From Lophius americanus (taxonomy: Eukaryota > Chordata > Actinopteri > Lophiiformes > Lophiidae): 64,000 bases of DNA. The number at the start of each line of letters is the position of its first letter. Position 1 is the first letter of the stretch. The translations under genes were made by a program, and so were the position numbers. Of this stretch, positions 49,820 through 59,988 are shown piece after piece. The DNA lies in contig JBBDHG010000032.1 in assembly GCA_037951165.1 (NCBI GenBank), forward strand, positions 10,444,001 to 10,508,000, given 5' to 3'. The notes under the pieces were generated by a model. It was not told the DNA's origin, did no database searches, and worked only from the letters and a program-made list of their open reading frames with translations.

Positions 49820-51640
49820 TTATCCTCCCTTGCCTTCCTAATTTTCTCATAGTACCAGAAGGCATGTATCAGGGAGTCACTCGGGTTTTTGCTCTTCAAG
49901 CGTCTCTGAGGTTCTTGCCTATAATATTTTCAACTTAAATTTAAGATTTAAATGTTCTGTGTCTTCTGACCTGATGCATTATTGATCTTCCAATCATTTA
50001 GTGTACTGTTTCTGATAAAATTTTCCATTCTTACTTTATGTGTGGGAAAAAAGTGCTGTAGGTAAAATATTTGGGTATAACTGATAGCTTTCAAGCTCAA
50101 TCCATGGATCCTGATTTTTATTATTATAGAAATATATATGTAGTATTAATATTTGCGCTGCATTATGGAATACTTCCAAATTCAAAGATTTAGACTTCAT
50201 TCTTTTTGTGGATAGTGCAATAATTTTTTCTTTAGTCTGTTTGTTTTGTTAGTCGAAATAAGGAGGAGAGCACAGAGTTTACTTCTTTGTAAAATGCTTT
50301 AGGTGGTGATACAGTAAGATTTTGGAAGTCACATAGAAATTTTGGTAACTTCACTTCCGAAGTGTTCTTCCGACTTAATTAGATTTTTAATCCATCCATT
50401 TATATAGGTTGTCTTTAGTTGTTTTATTAGCCGAAGTCTTTAGTTGTGAGATTTTTCTATCAATTTTATTTCTAACTGTTACCAATAATTACCAATAGTT
50501 TTCCCAACATTTATTTTATAACCTGACACTTTTGAGATTTCTGTTATAATCTCTATTACCCCGGGAGTGGATGTGTTGGCGTTACTGATATAAAGCAGTA
50601 AGTCATCCGCGAACAGACTTAATTCGTATTGAGTTTTGCCTTCAGTGAAAGCACTAACTCTTTCTGATTGTCTACTTTTTTGAGCCAATGGTTCAAATGG
50701 TAATGCAGACAAAGAAGATGATTAGGGGCATCCTGGGGCAGTGCCTCTAGTTAAAGAGAACGATTAAGAAAGAATCCCATTTTTATAGAATGTTCTCACT
50801 ATATTAATGAATTCTGGTGGGTACCAGAAGTCTTTAATCATGTACGCCCATTCACGCCTGTCAAAGGCTTTTTCTGCATCGACTGCCATCAAGTTGAATC
50901 TTTCCTGTACCTTTTGGCATATTGTAATATTGATATACAGGTCCTTGTGTTTGTCTTTAAGTCTCAATATTGTATAAATCCGGTCTGGTTGTGGTGGATT
51001 AAAGTAGGTGGATTTGCATTAGCCTGACATTAATAACTTCAGTAAAAAAATGTTATCACAGTTAATCAGGCTGATATATCTATAATCAGACGGTCTGTTG
51101 GACCCCCTGTTTGGTTTAGGCATGACAGAAGTAGAGGCTAAAAACATGGATTTGAAAGACTACCATCTTTTTAGGCAGATTTCACCACTTCCAAAAAAGA
51201 CAAATCATGCTTTGCCAAAAAGTTGAATATAACTCCATTGGGAGGCCATCCATTCCAGGGGCTTTTTTTAAGAGAAGCTTTTTAATTTCAGATTTTATTT
51301 CATGATCAGTAATATCCTTAATAAATTCTCCTTTTTGTTCTGCTGATAAGCATTTTAATTTAAGAGATTTAAGAAAGGGGGTAGGCTCTTTTTCTTTTAT
51401 ATCTGATGTATAAAGGTTTTCATAATTACGCTTGACTTCTTTATAGATTATCTGGTTTATTCTAGGGACCTCATCTAATATTTTGTTCATTATAGATATA
51501 GGATTTTTTTTTTGCAGTCCTTTTGATTAATGAGGTTAAATATTTACCTGATTTATTCGCCGAGATATAATTTAGTTTGTTACTGTTATGCCTATAGTCA
51601 TTTGCTTTTTTGCGTTTTTGATAGTGAACTATCTAACTTT
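49820..51640 (-). mobile_element. L1-clade LINE ORF2 relic (minus strand)
   Basis: Read on the minus strand, decayed reverse transcriptase segments follow in the correct order. The 51490-51182 segment contains KKLLLKKAPGMDGLPMELY (RT motif with PG.DG). The 50967-50764 segment contains NLMAVDAEKAFDRREWAYM (the D.EKAFD motif). The 50712-50479 segment contains LPFEPLAQ and FADDLLLYIS, with the catalytic FADD at 50602-50613. Downstream (about 50450-49850) the reading is more degraded but still resembles the L1 post-RT region, with IE and W residues. Stops and frameshifts separate the segments, and neither the 5' endonuclease nor a clear 3' end is seen. L1 clade is supported by LPFEPLA and FADD. 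It is inactive. Confidence 0.75.
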
Positions 51641-51787
51641 AACTGACATTCATGCAATTCATCTAATATTTGGCTGCAGTTCTGACTCTTGTGTCGTTTC
51701 GGCGCCAAAACAAAACTGACTCGTGTCCAACAGCAAATTTAATGCAATTTGGTCTTGGGTTATAGTTTATCCCCTCTATATTGCTGT

Positions 51788-51832
51788 GTGTGTATATATA
51801 TATATATACATATATATATGTATATATATATA
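51788..51832. repeat. (TA)n microsatellite
   Basis: TATATA runs with two TACAT/TGTA interruptions, just downstream (on +) of the L1 relic. Confidence 0.95.
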
Positions 51833-52406
51833 TAACCAATAGTAGCACTGAAACATGATGGCATAGCTCCAAGTCCAAGCATTGAATAATGACAATGAGA
51901 GACATCCGTACGAGACTCCGCCGTGTGAAACCACACCGCTTTTCCAACACAGTCACAAATAGGTCTGTTGGGTCAAACGTTATTCTACTATAGCTGTTCA
52001 CTAGAAATGTTCTAGTTGAACAGGTGAACATGATTCTTTTCTTCAGCGCACACGCCGTCAGACACTTTGCACAGCCCCTACCTAATGCCCCCCTGCTCAG
52101 CCACCAGCTTTAATCTGTCATTCAGATCAGTAGTCATGTCTACCACTGGGCATGTACAAAGACATCAAAGCTTTGATTGAACCCAAAGTCATTTGAAGCA
52201 CAGTGAGGTTCATTTTCAACATGTTTAAACAACACATGTCGCCCCCCGGAAGAACAAACCCACTACCACCATCTTCATTAGCCATTAAGACCAGCCAGTA
52301 AATCGGGCCCTGGCTGAGAGCAGGTTTAAACGCCGATAGTCTTTATTCTATAAGCAGAGTTGACCACAACATACCATTATATGTGCACAGCATGCAGAAT
52401 GAATGA

Positions 52407-52435
52407 TATATATAGATAGATTTTATATATATATC
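52407..52435. repeat. Short (TA)n
   Basis: ATATATAGATAGATTTTATATATATAT. Confidence 0.8.
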
Positions 52436-53695
52436 AAAAGGGAGGTTTGCCCAGTGCACCACACAAGCTCAAATCGCCTCTGGATGGGTGTATATACACT
52501 ACTAGTTCATTATGTTACTATAATAAGTCTCACTGATTGACTAACAAAAAATTTTAAAAGTTATTTGATATTTTAAACTTGGAGAAAAGCGTTAGAATGT
52601 AGTTGAACGCACTTGGAAAAAAAACTATTCTGAAAAAAGTGGGAGTGAATCAATTGGGTTGTAAAGACAACAATCACATCACTGGAGAAGCCCCTCAGTG
52701 CTTCCATGGTGAAAATAAAGTTGACTCAGTCAGCCATGAATGTTTTTGATTGTTGACCCATGACATTTATCCTTCACCCTATCAAAGCAATGACACATTG
52801 ATTTCCGCTTCTTTCGATCGTTGGCTCACAGAAACCACTGAACCTCAAGGTCTCAGCATGTTCAAACATCAGAGCCTCTTTTTTTTTCCTCCAACAATTT
52901 ATCTAACATTGTGATACTGACAATTCAGCAAGAATCCATCAGAATCATGGTCTGGAGGCGAGAAAATAGCAGGGAGGAACATTATCGCTGAGTATCACAA
53001 TAAGACATCATCATAATTTGGCTCTTCAATAGGTTTTGAACCCTTTATAAACCATTAACAAATCATTATAAACAAGTTATAACACTGCTTTCAACAGTCA
53101 GTGGGTTCACTATTTGTCTGGTCCCATTATTAGTCTTCATGTCAAACTGTCACAGCTAATGGCTAACATGCTACTACAAATGAATTTAACTGGGTGACAG
53201 TATCCTTTCTGGTAAGAATCAGCTCAGTTAACAACAAAGATGTTGGTTTATGGAAGTAACCTTTGAAAAACCTCAGGCTTTGCAGAACAGACAACAGAAA
53301 GCAGTGGGCTCATTTTTTCTGCAAGCAACATGTCACTGGTTTGCTTTTTATCCAATAACTTATAGCAGCTTATTACATTTTCAAGGGTTTATAACCTTAT
53401 TAATAAAATATGTAGCAACAATTTGTAAACCCTTTGTAAAGTGGTCATCCCTATGAAGGTTTGCATTCGCAGATGTTTAAAATAGAGTGAATACCAAACC
53501 CAGACCTCAAACCATGAGTGCAGAATTGTTCCAGTGGTCGACCAGCTGCAGAGATATTTGCTCAGAGGAGAACTGGAGAGAGTCAAGCTGGGACCACTGC
53601 AGCATGTCCTTGACTCAGTGGAGGAAGGAAGACAAAATTAAACCAACTTCAAAGCAGCTAATTAAATAAAATGCATATGTTGCATTTTAACAAAT

Positions 53696-53720
53696 GGGGG
53701 GTGGGGGGGGGGTGGGGGGG
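53696..53720 (+). repeat. G-run, G-quadruplex candidate
   Basis: G runs of 6, 10 and 7 separated by single T residues (GGGGGGTG.. pattern) on the + (sense) strand of the grid2 intron. Confidence 0.9.
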
Positions 53721-54354
53721 ACTCTGCCGATGCATGCAATTTGGTCTCCGTCATGGCCAATAAAACCAAGTGTATTTAATGTCACCCAACTTCCCCTAAG
53801 TTGAATTAATTAAGAGCAGCAAACCATAAAGCCTGTAATTAACTATGTGAGACACCTCGCTCTCTGTCGGGTTAAATGACAAACTCATTCCCCTTTGTTT
53901 TACTTTCATACTGAATGTCAACACCCCTGAGACAAACTAAGCCCAGAGCATTCAGCTCTCTTTGCATTTTACAATTACATACTAATTCAAACAATTTGCA
54001 CCACTATTTTTGAACAGAAGAACCACAGCAATGCATAGAACATTTGCAAAGAACACTTTAAATTAGTTGATTTCTATCTGGTCCATCTCCTCCCTACTTT
54101 GGTTTATCGTGCATTAAGTAGGTGTACAAATGTGCAATGGACTGATGTGCATTAAGTGCAGCTCTGCCATTAGCATTGCTAGATAGGTCCCGTCTATCGG
54201 AGATGTTTGTTGAGTGCATACTGTGCCTCATCTGCTCAAAGGTACACCGCCAGTGCTGATAACCTTTAATTCAAAAAATCAACGGACTCACCCTCATTTG
54301 TTCTCCCTGAAACTGGCAAAATAGCTCGTTCAATATGGCCACTCTTGCAGTAAC

Positions 54355-54398
54355 ACACCCACACACACAAACAAGTGCACAAACACACACACACACAA
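54355..54398. repeat. (CA)n microsatellite, interrupted
   Basis: CACACCCACACACACAAACA and (CA)n further on. Confidence 0.9.
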
Positions 54399-54990
54399 TG
54401 AGCTTGCACCCTCGGGTTTATGCGCACATGTCATCTTTGCGTCGCCTTTAGCTCGCCTCTTCTGTCATTTCAGGCGCGTGTCAATATGATAAATCCTCAG
54501 ACTCCATCAGATTCTGATGAATCCCATTGATGACAAACATTTACATCTCGTTACATTTGTAAGATACGCATTTGATCAGTTTTCTTTGAACATGCTTAAT
54601 ATGAGCTTTGATGATTTTCAGTTCATGTCCATCCCTTCTCACCAGCAGCAGTCGAGAGTCATTCACAATGAGCCAGACACAACTAAAGATGGATGCAATG
54701 CACTTAAAATGACTGAATACTGACATAAATCATGACTGTGTTCATATCAGATTGTATGCCCCCCTACCGCGAAAAACAATAAAACAAAACGTTCCCATTT
54801 TCACAAAAACCAACAGGATTCTGCATCCATGAAGGCCTACAATCCACTCTCTAAATCCTTTTACAACTATGCTGTTTGTACCTCTGTCTACTAAAACATG
54901 CTGGTTTTCATGCTGTACATGTGTGTATATGTGTGTACATAAGTGTACATGTGTGTATATGTGTTTACATGGCTATAGAATTTTGTAAAT

Positions 54991-55230
54991 GCGAGTTCAT
55001 GGCTTTACATGTGTGTACCGGTGTGTTCATGGCTTTACATGTGTGTACCGGTGTGTTCATGGCTTTACATGTGTGTACCGGTGTGTTCATGGCTTTACAT
55101 GTGTGTACCGGTGTGTTCATGGCTTTACATGTGTGTACCGGTGTGTTCATGGCTTTACATGTGTGTACCGGTGTGTTCATGGCTTTACATGTGTGTACCG
55201 GTGTGTTCATGGCTTTACATGTGTGTACAT
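54991..55230 (+). repeat. 30-nt minisatellite, 8 units
   Basis: The unit is GTGTGTTCATGGCTTTACAT plus GTGTGTACCG. Six units (55021-55200) are identical; the first unit (54991) differs by GCGA at its start and the last (55201-55230) ends ACAT instead of ACCG. Because 30 is divisible by 3, frames stay open in three frames on + and one on minus, giving a repeated decapeptide (for example FMALHVCTGV). I see no start context, homology or splice signals that make it coding. Confidence 0.95.
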
Positions 55231-55559
55231 GTGTGTACATTGCTATACATCCATACACTGTGTTTTATTGCCTCTATAGAAGCTTCTGACTGTGGACTTT
55301 ATGTTGTTGGTTTCTGTTCGGGCTGCGTCTCTGTGTTGTGTGTTGTGTAATGACATTTTTATCCATGACTCTACACAGAGATACACTTTGATCACGAGAA
55401 AGCAGTTGAGAATATTGAGAGTGATGCGTAAGCGTTACATAAGGGGTATCCGCCCTTCTCACGTTCCAAATGAATGACGACAGCAGAACATTGCAGCTTT
55501 ACAGACATCGGCCACAACATAAAAAACACCTGCCTATATTGTTTGGTCCTCTTTTTGCA

Positions 55560-56002
55560 ACCAAAACACGTTCCTATGAGGACTAGCAAAATATGTTCTT
55601 CAGCTAATCGTACTGCTGTAGCTTATCTGTTGGATTGGACGACACAGACTGGCCTTTCTTCGACACATGCACACACATCAACGAGCCTTGAGCAACCATG
55701 ACCATGTCACCTGTTCACCCTAACCCTTCCTTAGATCACTTTGGTGGCACTGCAGCTCTGGAGCAACCAGAAACACCAGCGGTTCCTGGATATGCTCTGA
55801 CCCAGTCTTCTAGCCATCGGAATTTGACTTTTGTGCCCAGATTCTTAGACTTACCCGTTTGTTCTGCTTCCAACTTTGAGGACAAAATGTTCACTTACTG
55901 CCTTTTATATGGCACCCACTGACAGGTGCCGTTGTAAGGAGATAACCATTGTTATTTATTTCACCTGTCAGTGGTTATAATGTTATGGCTGATAAGTGTA
56001 TA
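55560..56002 (-). mobile_element. Tc1/mariner transposon relic, 5' part (minus strand)
   Basis: On the minus strand the fragment begins at about 56002 with the terminal inverted repeat type TACACTTATCAGCCATAACA, then a repeated CCACTGACAGGTG motif, and then the start of a Tc1-type transposase with the N-terminal helix-turn-helix coding region. The initiator codon position (55856-55858 on the + strand) reads ACG on the minus strand instead of ATG, and frameshifts follow. The catalytic DDE part and the other end are missing; similarity fades by about 55560. The + strand frame 55698-55922 is a shadow of this element. Confidence 0.65.
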
Positions 56003-56637
56003 TTCCATTTTGGAACAGTTAAAGGATACATTTTACCTTCATGTCTGTGAATTAGCCGTCTTCCGCTGTATTGTGACTTTGCTCAGAGCCGTCTGTTCTC
56101 ATGATGGGTTTCTGTGTGGGAGTTCTGTAATGGTGGCACTGCAGATCAACATCAGTGGGGATGGACACAAGCCCAAATTCTGACAAGCTATTTCCGAAAT
56201 GAGTGTCTGACACCCATTTCATTCATAACAGGATGACTGTTTTGCTTTACCTTTTTTGGCCGACAAATGTCCTACCAGAGGTTTGTTTGAAAGAGTTCTG
56301 TCATTGGGATCAACCAGAAGCTCAAAATGCTGCACATTGGACCATTAGAATTAACTTTCATTGCCAGAACTCTTCCATAATGGTAACATCTGTGTATGAT
56401 TTGACATAGTCCATAGATTTAGCAGGAGAAGACCAGCCACTTCCTGGTATATCGCCCTCTTTGGGACCACTTAAAGAGATCCCCTCCTAATTTTCGGGCG
56501 GTTTAGATCGCTGGTCTCCTCATTCTAACTCTATATAATGGTCTGTCTCATGTGGCTCAAAGCGCTCATATTGCCTTTCTGTTCTGTTTTCATTGATAAG
56601 TACTCTGTGTTGACGGGTGTTGCGGGAGAGGGGAGAA

Positions 56638-56665
56638 AGTGAAAGAGAGAGAGAGGGGGGAGAGA
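56638..56665. repeat. (GA)n microsatellite
   Basis: GTGAAAGAGAGAGAGAGGGG and GAGAGAGC. Confidence 0.85.
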
Positions 56666-59535
56666 GCAATACAAAATGGCTTTTAAACATCTCCCCTTTC
56701 CAGGTGTGACAACTGTGTGAATGTCTCTCTGAGGACACGACACAGAATGACCTGCTTAACTATGTGTGCTGACTGACTGCCATGTCTTTCTTCTCGCTCA
56801 CTCCCCACCCGTCTGTCTCTCCAATTGTCTTCTCTCTCTCCCCCACCTTACCATCCTTCCATCTGTCTGATCTGTTCTGTCGCTCATCCATTCTCTGTCT
56901 CTCTGGCGTTCGTCTGCCCGTCTGTCTATTTGGCATCTTTTTTTTTTCTTGCTTGTTTGAATTTTCCCACTCAACTCGCATGGCCACAAATGCACCTAAA
57001 TTAATAACTCTTTCTCCAATCCCCTCCTTTCCGCTGACACACAACCCTGTGCACGACAAACACGCTCACACCAGAAGCAGGCAGATGGACCGTCTGCCAG
57101 GCAAGCTGTGGAATCGTGCCCCCACAGCCCAAACGAGCATCCGCTTGCTATGGGTGGTCAGACCCAACACCAGACCCCCAACACTGTGAACACCAGTGTT
57201 CCCACCACCACCCATTACCAGACCCCAGCATGCTGCGACATCCCCTGTGCCCTGATCATGCAGCACTCCTACCAACACACCCATCCCTCCGAACTCGCCC
57301 CCAAAATGAGAATGACCACCTTCACCACCTCACCTCCTACTCCAAGGTTATACATACAATAGTGGATAAAAAATGAGTCATTGGTTAGTAATACTTGAAG
57401 ACAGGGGATATTTAAAATGTGTGATATATGAATGATAATGTATTACGGGAATCTTAGGACATCAGAGTGTGACATAAGACCCTGATGGCATGCCGCCTGC
57501 TGAATGCAATGATGCCTTTCTGCCACAAGGGGGTACTGTCTCTCCATCTAGAGGCAGGCAGAGGCAGTAAAAATGTTCTGTAAAGTTATATAAATGCAGG
57601 TATGCTAATGTAATATAGATAGTTTTCATTCTACAGTGAAGCCAAATCTTATGTTTTTAAATCTCAATCTAGCCAATATGGTGTTCTTACTTTCACAGTA
57701 ATATTGATGCACTCAGATCCTGCCACAGCGTTCCACAAAAACCCTCCACATGTCCTCGCCTTCGTCCCTTTTCCACTATCACTTTGTAGTTACTCATCGG
57801 TTTCCTCTCTCAGACAGCAGACTGACCATTTGTGACTCACTCTTCTTTTTCACTCCCCATCACTTCTTCGATGCCCCCGTCTACCCTCTCTATTACCCGC
57901 CCTCCTAACGTTTAGTGTGTGTATGATAGTGTCACGACAGACAGTAGCTCCCCCTCGTCTTCTCCTTCCTCCCGCTGTCCCTTCCTTAGATGGCAACCAG
58001 GGGGCACCACTGTTGGTCCCCTCTGTCCATGAGCTACTTACTGTAGGTCAACAGCCCCCTACAGAGCCCCCAGACCCAAAGGACACGGTCAGTAACTCTA
58101 ACTGTAACCCAAATAATGTGACTCCCTTCCTCACAAACCATTGTCTGACTTTACTCAAACAATAATTACCTTAAATGTGAAGCTACAAAATGAAGACACC
58201 TAAAATTCCCTTCCCTTCCCACCACCTACGTCTGAGACCCGTTCCTTCCGTAAAGCTAGAGAGCATCTTTCTAAAAAGGTTTGGAAAGTTTTTCCCTCAT
58301 CTTGCAACACATTTCCACTGAACCCTCTCCTCTCTAGAGTCACACCACCTTCATCGCAGCTCCATCGAAACCACCTCCTCCACCTAGTGAAAGCATGACC
58401 GCCTCTCACTGAGTGTTACCAACCTCTGTAGGCAATGTGGATAAGTTATATGTAATGTAGTCGCAATAAGGCTCATTTAACTCATTCTGTACTCTTAAGT
58501 TAAAGTTTAAGTCTTCTTCTGTGTCTTGTTTTTAGATTAAGATTGTTAAGGATGTTAAACAATGTTGAAAATAATTTACATACTGTGATGCAAATTTGAA
58601 ATAAGTCATAGGAAATGAATTGCATGGCGGGGGAGAATTCACTTGAAAATGAGATATTAATCTCAATGTGAATTTTTTTTGGGGGGGGGTGCATTATGGG
58701 TGACTAGGAGAATTAAAAGTGATGTTTTGCATTGATATTTTTATTCTAATTAATATTAAATAGACCTCTAGCACCTTGGAATCGCAGAGCAGAGCACACA
58801 GCATGATGGGGGTGTGTTTTCTATGTGCATTCCAAATTACCCGCACCCCTTTAAAGACCTTGCAGAAGTGTGTGTATGTTTTTCTTTCAGTATCCTGACA
58901 GCTCAGACTGTGCTTCTCTATCCTTCCCTCCATTTTCCCTCCTCTCTCTCTGCTTCCTCTCTGTTTCCATGTGGTCATCAAACATGTATCTTTACTTTTA
59001 TTTTGCCTGGCACTAACTCCTCCTCTCACACCTTGGCAATGACCTTCTGCCAAAATCTGTTTGGCCACATGCTTGCCCTCATAATTCCATCATGTACCCT
59101 GTTTTTACTGTCTGTTAATTCTGGTTGGATGGATGGCGTCCCTGTTGCTGAATACAAAAACACTCCATCCTTGTCCTCTTCCCCTATTTCAAAAATATCC
59201 TCTCTGCCGTTACTTTCCACTTTTTTCTTCACTGTTCTTTCCATTTCCTTTCTCCTCCTTTTGAACTTCCCTCGCTCCTTTTCCTGGGCCTCTTCTTTCT
59301 CCTTTTCTACCATTATCCGGCTTTCCCCAACTCATCCCTTTCATCATCATCCCCAATAACTCCCTCCTCACATCCTCTCATCCATTTAATCCTCCTCTCC
59401 TGCTCTGAACCCCCCCCTCTTTTTTTCTCTAACGTATTCTTTCCAAACCCACTCCCGACTCCCTTCCCCTCTGCCGTTTGCCATCACCACCTATTCTCTC
59501 CTTCCTACACCTTCCTGGCCCTTCCCCACCTGCAG

Positions 59536-59988
59536 GACGATAAGGAGATCGACCTGGAGCACTTACACCGCCGGGTTAACAGCCTGTGCACCGAGGATGA
59601 AAGCCCCCACAAGCAGTTCTCCACCTCTTCCGTCGATTTAACACCCCTTGACATGGATGCATTGCCCGTTGCGCGCCAGGCACTCGAGCAGATCAGCGAT
59701 TTCCGTAACACCCACATCACCACAACCACCTTCATACCCGAACAGATCCAGACCCTCAGCCGCAGCTTCTCTGCCAAAGCTGCCGCTGGATTCTCCGCTG
59801 GCTTCGGCGGTGGCAGCGTCCTCCAGGACCACCGGACTGGCGGGGTGGGCCCTTTCAGGCAGAGGGCACCTAATGGTGGTTTCTTCCGCAGCCCTATTAA
59901 AACAATGTCCTCCATCCCCTATCAGCCAACAGGGCCAGGACCCAACTTCGGATATGGGAATGATCCAGACAGGGGCACCTCTATATGA
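59536..59988 (+). CDS. grid2: grid2 terminal coding exon: cytoplasmic tail with PDZ ligand
   Basis: This exon encodes 150 residues and a TGA stop at 59986-59988. The acceptor is AG at 59534-59535 after a long pyrimidine tract; translation continues in phase 0 as DDKEIDLEHLHRRVNSLC. Later landmarks are HKQFSTSS, ALEQISDFRNTHITTTTF, EQIQTLSR, APNGGFFRSPIKTMSSIPYQ and the C-terminal DPDRGTSI. This tail is typical of GluD2; the GluD1 tail diverges strongly over the same region, so grid2 is preferred over grid1. The last four residues (GTSI) are a class I PDZ ligand known in mammals to bind postsynaptic scaffolds such as delphilin and PSD-93. A Gly-rich stretch (AGFSAGFGGGSVLQD) makes the middle of the tail a few residues longer than the mammalian form I remember. 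GC content is far above that of the flanking introns. Long antisense and off-frame open frames over this exon are shadows. Confidence 0.95.
   Translation, partial: DDKEIDLEHLHRRVNSLCTEDESPHKQFSTSSVDLTPLDMDALPVARQALEQISDFRNTHITTTTFIPEQIQTLSRSFSAKAAAGFSAGFGGGSVLQDHRTGGVGPFRQRAPNGGFFRSPIKTMSSIPYQPTGPGPNFGYGNDPDRGTSI

Larger units (their letters stand above)
47541..59535 (+). other. grid2 intron, 11,995 nt
   Basis: Bounded by GT at 47541-47542 and AG at 59534-59535, phase 0. The last 700 nt before the acceptor are strongly pyrimidine-rich (about 58900-59530), giving spurious open frames on both strands. Stretches in which I see nothing I recognise: 47545-49415, 51845-52400, 52440-53690, 53725-54350, 54400-54985, 55235-55555, 56010-56635, 56670-57980 and 58130-58900. 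Confidence 0.9.

Noticed and set aside
54876..55350. Frames of 96-137 codons on both strands
   Set aside because: In-frame translation of the 30-nt minisatellite.
55698..55922. 74-codon + frame
   Set aside because: Antisense shadow of the Tc1/mariner relic.
58814..59359. 181-codon + frame and the overlapping minus frames 58694-59068 and 59026-59313
   Set aside because: The region is the pyrimidine-rich tract before the grid2 terminal exon; composition (Ser/Leu/Phe/Pro on +, Lys/Glu/Arg on minus) explains the openness.
59536..59988. Assignment of the receptor as grid1
   Set aside because: The tail motifs (EIDLEHLHRRVNSLC, ISDFRNTHITTTTF, FFRSPIKTMSSIPYQ) are those of GluD2; the GluD1 tail differs over the same region although it shares the GTSI end.
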